From the NCBI GenBank assembly GCA_017745115.1, contig JAGIAA010000061.1, forward strand, positions 1 through 7,975: 7,975 nucleotides of DNA, given 5' to 3'. Made by a program: the position numbers and the translations under genes. Under the pieces are notes generated by a model. It was given only the letters and a program-made list of their open reading frames with translations, did no database searches and was not told where the DNA came from. Source of the stretch: Sphingobium sp. GTDB taxonomy: Bacteria > Pseudomonadota > Alphaproteobacteria > Sphingomonadales > Sphingomonadaceae. Positions 5,020 to 7,975 of the stretch are shown here, piece after piece (the stretch's first letter is position 1; every line of letters begins with the position of its first letter).

Positions 5020-6885
5020 TCAGGCCATCAGCGCTTCGGCCTGGTCGAGCGTGTCCTTGAGCAGGCTGACCACCGCGGCATAGGGCGCCGCCGTCGTCAT
5101 ATCGAGCCCGGCGCGCTTGAGGATGTCGACCGGATAATCCGATCCGCCGGCCTTCAGCACCGAGAGATAATTGTCCCGCTCCTTGGCGCCGCCCTTCAGG
5201 ATCGACTGGCTGAAATAGGCGGCCGCCGAGATGCAGGTCGCATATTGGTAGACGTAGAAGTTGCGGTAGAAGTGCGGGATGTAAGCCCATTCATTGCCGT
5301 AATCCGGCTTCATGATGACATTGGGCCCGTGGTAGCGCTTGAGGAGATCGTAGTAGATCTCCGTATATTTGGCGCCGGACATGCCCTCGCCCGCTTCGGC
5401 CTTGTCATGGATCACCAGCTCGAACTCGCCGAACATGGTCTGACGGTAGAACGTGCCCCGGATCTGCTCCATCTGCTGGCCGAGATAGAGAAGCTTCTCC
5501 TCCTTGGTCTTGGCGTTCTTGAGCATGTAGGCGACGAGCAGCTGCTCGTTACAGGTCGAGGCGATCTCCGCGATGAAGGTCGCATAGTTCGACTTGTCGT
5601 AGGGCTGGTTGGCCTTGGTCAGCAGCGAGTGCATCGCATGGCCCCATTCATGGGCATAGGTGCTCATGCCCTCGTAATTCTCGCCGAGATTGAGCAGCAG
5701 ATATGGGTGCACGTCATAGGCACCCGGCTGCATGTAGGCGCCCGAGGTTTTGCCCGGACGCGGGAAGGGATCCATCCACTTGGCGGCCGTCGCCGTGGCC
5801 AGTTGCTTCACATAGTCCGGGCCGAGCGGCGCCACGGCGGCCAGCGTATTGGTGCGCATCTCGGCGAGGCCGAACTTCTTGTCGAGCGACACGATCGGCG
5901 GATAGATGTCGTAATAGCCGATGTCCGGCAGCTTCAGCATCTTGCGCCGGAACTCGAAATAGCGGTGCAGCTGCGGCAGGCCTTTGTTCGCCTCGGCGAC
6001 CAGCGTGCGATAGACGCCTTCCGGGATGTTGTTGCCCGACAGCGCGCTCTCCAGCGAGGTTTTGTACTTGCGGGCCTTGGCGCGGAAGATGTCGCCCTTC
6101 ACCTTGGACACGAGCGAGGCGCCGAGGCTGTTGCGAAACTCGCCATGGGTCTTCCAGAAGGCATCGAACACGGCGACGCGGTCGGCCCGGTTGGGTGCAT
6201 CGCGGTTCAGCGTATAGCCCTGCGCATCGAGGCGGACGTCCTTGCCGGTCGAGAGCTTGATCGTCGGCCAGGGAATGTCGGACGAGCGCAGCTGTTCGGA
6301 AATGTCGTTCGGGCCCTGCAAGGGCGAGCTGGTGCCTGCCAGCAGGACTTCGCCCTCGGGCGAAAGCGTATGCGCGGCCTGCCGAATCGTATCCTTGAGC
6401 AGGAAGTCGAAACGCGTCTTCAGCGCGACATTCTGGCCGATGAAGCTGTTGATCTTGGTTTCGCCGACGGTCAGCAGCTCCGGCGCGATCCACGACGAAG
6501 CCTCGCCGAAGCTCGTATAGAGGTCCAGCGCCTGGCTCTGCTTTTCCTGGTTGGCGGCGACGCGCACGTCTGCGTCGGCATTGAGGCTCGCATAAGTGTA
6601 GATGCGGCTGATGTCGCGATCGAGGTCGGACTGCAGCAGCAGCGCCTTGGCCATCGTGTCGGCGCTCTCGCCCAGACGTCCCTTATATTGCGCGAGGCCC
6701 TTCACGGCCTCCAGCGCCGCCTTGCGCGCGGCATCCCAGGCAGCTTCGGTCGGATAGAGTTCGGTGAGGTCCCATGCGGCGGTCGCGCCTGCGGCGGCTG
6801 AACCTTGCGCCAGGGCCGGCGCGGCGAGAACGAGGCTTGCGAGCGCCGATGCGGCGAGCGCTTCGCGACGGTTGAGGTCGGTCAT
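5020..6885 (-). CDS. pepF: Exported oligoendopeptidase F (M3B zinc peptidase)
   Basis: A 621-residue zinc endopeptidase of the M3 family, which cuts short peptides. The zinc site is H412-E-W-G-H416 (TYAHEWGHAMH), with E440 (FIAEIAST) as the likely third ligand 24 residues later. IPHFYRNFYVYQYA (536-549) carries the His and Tyr residues that bind substrate. The N-terminal helical domain spans about 40-200. Residues 1-26 form an export signal: NRREAL (5-10) is twin-arginine-like, a hydrophobic stretch LAASALASLVLAAPALA follows, and cleavage is likely after ALA (24-26). Classical PepF is cytosolic, so this form probably acts in the periplasm or outside the cell. ATG 6885 was chosen over 6963 because it puts the signal at the N-terminus, although the ribosome site is weak. 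Activity is expected since all key residues are present. Confidence 0.95.
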   Translation of the reverse strand: MTDLNRREALAASALASLVLAAPALAQGSAAAGATAAWDLTELYPTEAAWDAARKAALEAVKGLAQYKGRLGESADTMAKALLLQSDLDRDISRIYTYASLNADADVRVAANQEKQSQALDLYTSFGEASSWIAPELLTVGETKINSFIGQNVALKTRFDFLLKDTIRQAAHTLSPEGEVLLAGTSSPLQGPNDISEQLRSSDIPWPTIKLSTGKDVRLDAQGYTLNRDAPNRADRVAVFDAFWKTHGEFRNSLGASLVSKVKGDIFRAKARKYKTSLESALSGNNIPEGVYRTLVAEANKGLPQLHRYFEFRRKMLKLPDIGYYDIYPPIVSLDKKFGLAEMRTNTLAAVAPLGPDYVKQLATATAAKWMDPFPRPGKTSGAYMQPGAYDVHPYLLLNLGENYEGMSTYAHEWGHAMHSLLTKANQPYDKSNYATFIAEIASTCNEQLLVAYMLKNAKTKEEKLLYLGQQMEQIRGTFYRQTMFGEFELVIHDKAEAGEGMSGAKYTEIYYDLLKRYHGPNVIMKPDYGNEWAYIPHFYRNFYVYQYATCISAAAYFSQSILKGGAKERDNYLSVLKAGGSDYPVDILKRAGLDMTTAAPYAAVVSLLKDTLDQAEALMA

Positions 6886-6961
6886 GTGATGTGTCTTTCG
6901 CCAAAGGCACCGGGAGCCCTCCGGCGCAGATTGAGGGTGCCGGCAGTCTGGCCCCACGCGC

Positions 6962-6990
6962 AATGAATGGAAAGTGTTTTATTGCGGCAA
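6962..6990 (-). promoter_or_regulatory. Possible pepF promoter
   Basis: On the minus strand TTGCCG (complement of 6985-6990) and TTCATT (complement of 6962-6967) are 17 bp apart, in a locally AT-rich patch. Transcription would start near 6954 and leave a leader of about 70 nt. That leader could fold through GGCACC/GGTGCC (6906-6911 with 6936-6941). The -10 match is poor, so this is a tentative call. Confidence 0.3.
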
Positions 6991-7021
6991 GGCGGCTGTA
7001 CCGCTGCCACACGAGTCGAGA

Positions 7022-7053
7022 AGGGCCGGGGATTGCGCCCCGGCCCTCTTTTT
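7022..7053 (+). terminator. Strong intrinsic terminator between two minus-strand peptidase genes
   Basis: AGGGCCGGGG (7022-7031) and CCCCGGCCCT (7038-7047) form a perfect 10-bp stem with a 6-nt loop. On the plus strand CTTTTT (7048-7053) follows, a full U-tract. On the minus strand, the sense of both flanking genes, the hairpin begins 11 nt past the M13 stop and is followed by TCTCGA, a poor U-tract. It probably ends the M13 message, perhaps in both directions. The strong reading on the plus strand has no obvious gene to serve. Confidence 0.75.
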
Positions 7054-7057
7054 CTGC

Positions 7058-7975
7058 TTACCAGATGCGCACGCGTTTGTCGGGCGCAAGGTAGAGCTTT
7101 TGCCCAGGCTGGGCCATGAAGGCTTCATACCAGGGATCGAGGTTGCGGACGGTGGCGACGCGCTGCTCCGAGGGCGAATGCGGGTCCGTAAGCAGCCGCT
7201 GGCGCAGGTTCGCCTCGCGATAGCTGCGCCGCCAGACCTGCGCCCAGCCGAAGTAGAACCGCTGCGCGGCCGTCGTGCCGTCGATCACCGGGGCGGCCTT
7301 GCCACCGAGCGATGCGTTATAAGCGTCCCAGGCAACCGTCAGGCCGGCGAGGTCGGCGATATTCTCGCCCAGCGTCAGCTTACCCTGGACGTGCTCGCCC
7401 GGCAGCGGCTCATACTGGTCGTACTGCGCCGCAAGTTGATCGGTCAGGGTCTTGAAGTTCTTCACATCCTGGTCCGTCCACCACTGCACCAGCTTGCCGG
7501 TCTTGTCGTACTTGGCGCCCTGATCGTCGAAATGGTGGCTGAGTTCATGGCCGATCACCGCGCCGATGCCGCCATAATTGACCGCGTCGTCGGCATTGGG
7601 ATCGAAGAAAGGCGGTTGCAGGATTGCGGCCGGGAAGACGATCTCGACCATGCCGAAATTGGCATAGGCGTTGATTTCCATCGGCGTCATCCCCCACTCC
7701 CAGCGGTAGATGGGCTTGCCGAGCTTGCCGATATTATAGGCATAGTCGAACTGGTTCGAGCGCCAGGCGTTGCCGAACAGGTCGTTCGCTTTGACGTCCA
7801 GCCCTGCATAGTCGCGCCACTTGTCCGGATAGCCGATCTTGGGCGTAAAGGCGGCGAGCTTATCATGGGCGCGCGCCTTAGCTTCGGCGCTCATCCAGGT
7901 CAGGCCGTCGATGCGGCGGCCCATGGCAGCGATGATGTTCTTGACCAGCCGGTCGGCCGCAGCCTTGGTCTCGGG
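7058..7975 (-). CDS. M13 family (neprilysin-like) metallopeptidase, C-terminal part
   Basis: The last 305 residues of a zinc endopeptidase of family M13; full proteins have about 680 residues, so the start lies beyond the right edge. Counting from the first visible residue, the zinc motif is H143-E-L-S-H147 (VIGHELSHHFDDQG). The third ligand is E204 in GENIAD, with the supporting D208. INAYAN (101-106) is the substrate-binding segment, where neprilysin has NAYY. DPHSPSEQRV (264-273) carries the transition-state His266. The protein ends RVRIW, the bacterial form of the neprilysin CRVW end. Family members are usually lipoproteins or exported by a signal peptide, which cannot be seen here. It probably degrades peptides in the envelope together with the neighbouring exported PepF, but the hairpin at 7022-7053 implies separate transcripts. 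Confidence 0.95.
   Translation of the reverse strand, partial: PETKAAADRLVKNIIAAMGRRIDGLTWMSAEAKARAHDKLAAFTPKIGYPDKWRDYAGLDVKANDLFGNAWRSNQFDYAYNIGKLGKPIYRWEWGMTPMEINAYANFGMVEIVFPAAILQPPFFDPNADDAVNYGGIGAVIGHELSHHFDDQGAKYDKTGKLVQWWTDQDVKNFKTLTDQLAAQYDQYEPLPGEHVQGKLTLGENIADLAGLTVAWDAYNASLGGKAAPVIDGTTAAQRFYFGWAQVWRRSYREANLRQRLLTDPHSPSEQRVATVRNLDPWYEAFMAQPGQKLYLAPDKRVRIW

Noticed and set aside
4864..6801. A 645-codon plus-strand open frame covering nearly all of the region opposite pepF.
   Set aside because: It is the complement of a gene with full M3 peptidase motifs. High GC content and lack of TTA/CTA/TCA codons in pepF keep the antisense frame open. The product is rich in Arg, Gly, Leu and His with no recognisable domain.

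Overview
The window is a high-GC bacterial chromosome segment. Codon use, an EVE-domain protein, a CorA transporter with an MPEL loop, a Tat-type oligoendopeptidase F, an M13 peptidase and palindromic CCCGC(TT/AA)GCGGG repeats together suggest an alphaproteobacterium. This is a judgement from gene style, not a placement by homology search. Most genes are ordinary chromosomal housekeeping or accessory genes. There is no sign of a prophage, integron, CRISPR array or insertion sequence.

Left part (1-1890): a plus-strand GNAT acetyltransferase (156-731) is followed by a compact REPIN-like element (739-911) made of two inverted palindromes. The element separates it from a convergent minus-strand pair. 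That pair is a 2-oxoglutarate/Fe(II) oxygenase (1901-2842) and, 10 nt downstream, corA (916-1890), probably one transcript. An EVE-domain gene (2961-3374) is divergent from the oxygenase.

Middle (3375-4229): this is the least ordinary stretch. A small cassette at 3390-3654 holds an inverted repeat, a possible promoter, a 28-codon reading frame (3501-3587) and a strong intrinsic terminator. The Shine-Dalgarno sequence of the small frame lies inside a perfect 6-bp hairpin. The inverted repeat has the same 7-bp arms and 7-nt spacer as one found upstream of the first GNAT gene. About 575 bp without a convincing gene follow, containing a perfect DnaA-box consensus and ending in a strong GC hairpin.

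Right part (4230-7975): three minus-strand genes, each apparently transcribed separately. They are a RimJ/RimL-like GNAT acetyltransferase (4230-4787), a secreted M3-family oligoendopeptidase F with a twin-arginine-like signal (5020-6885), and the C-terminal 305 residues of an M13 (neprilysin-like) metallopeptidase whose start lies beyond the right edge. The two zinc peptidases, one clearly exported and the other from a typically exported family, suggest envelope or periplasmic peptide breakdown. A terminator-like hairpin lies between them, with its best U-tract on the strand opposite to both genes.
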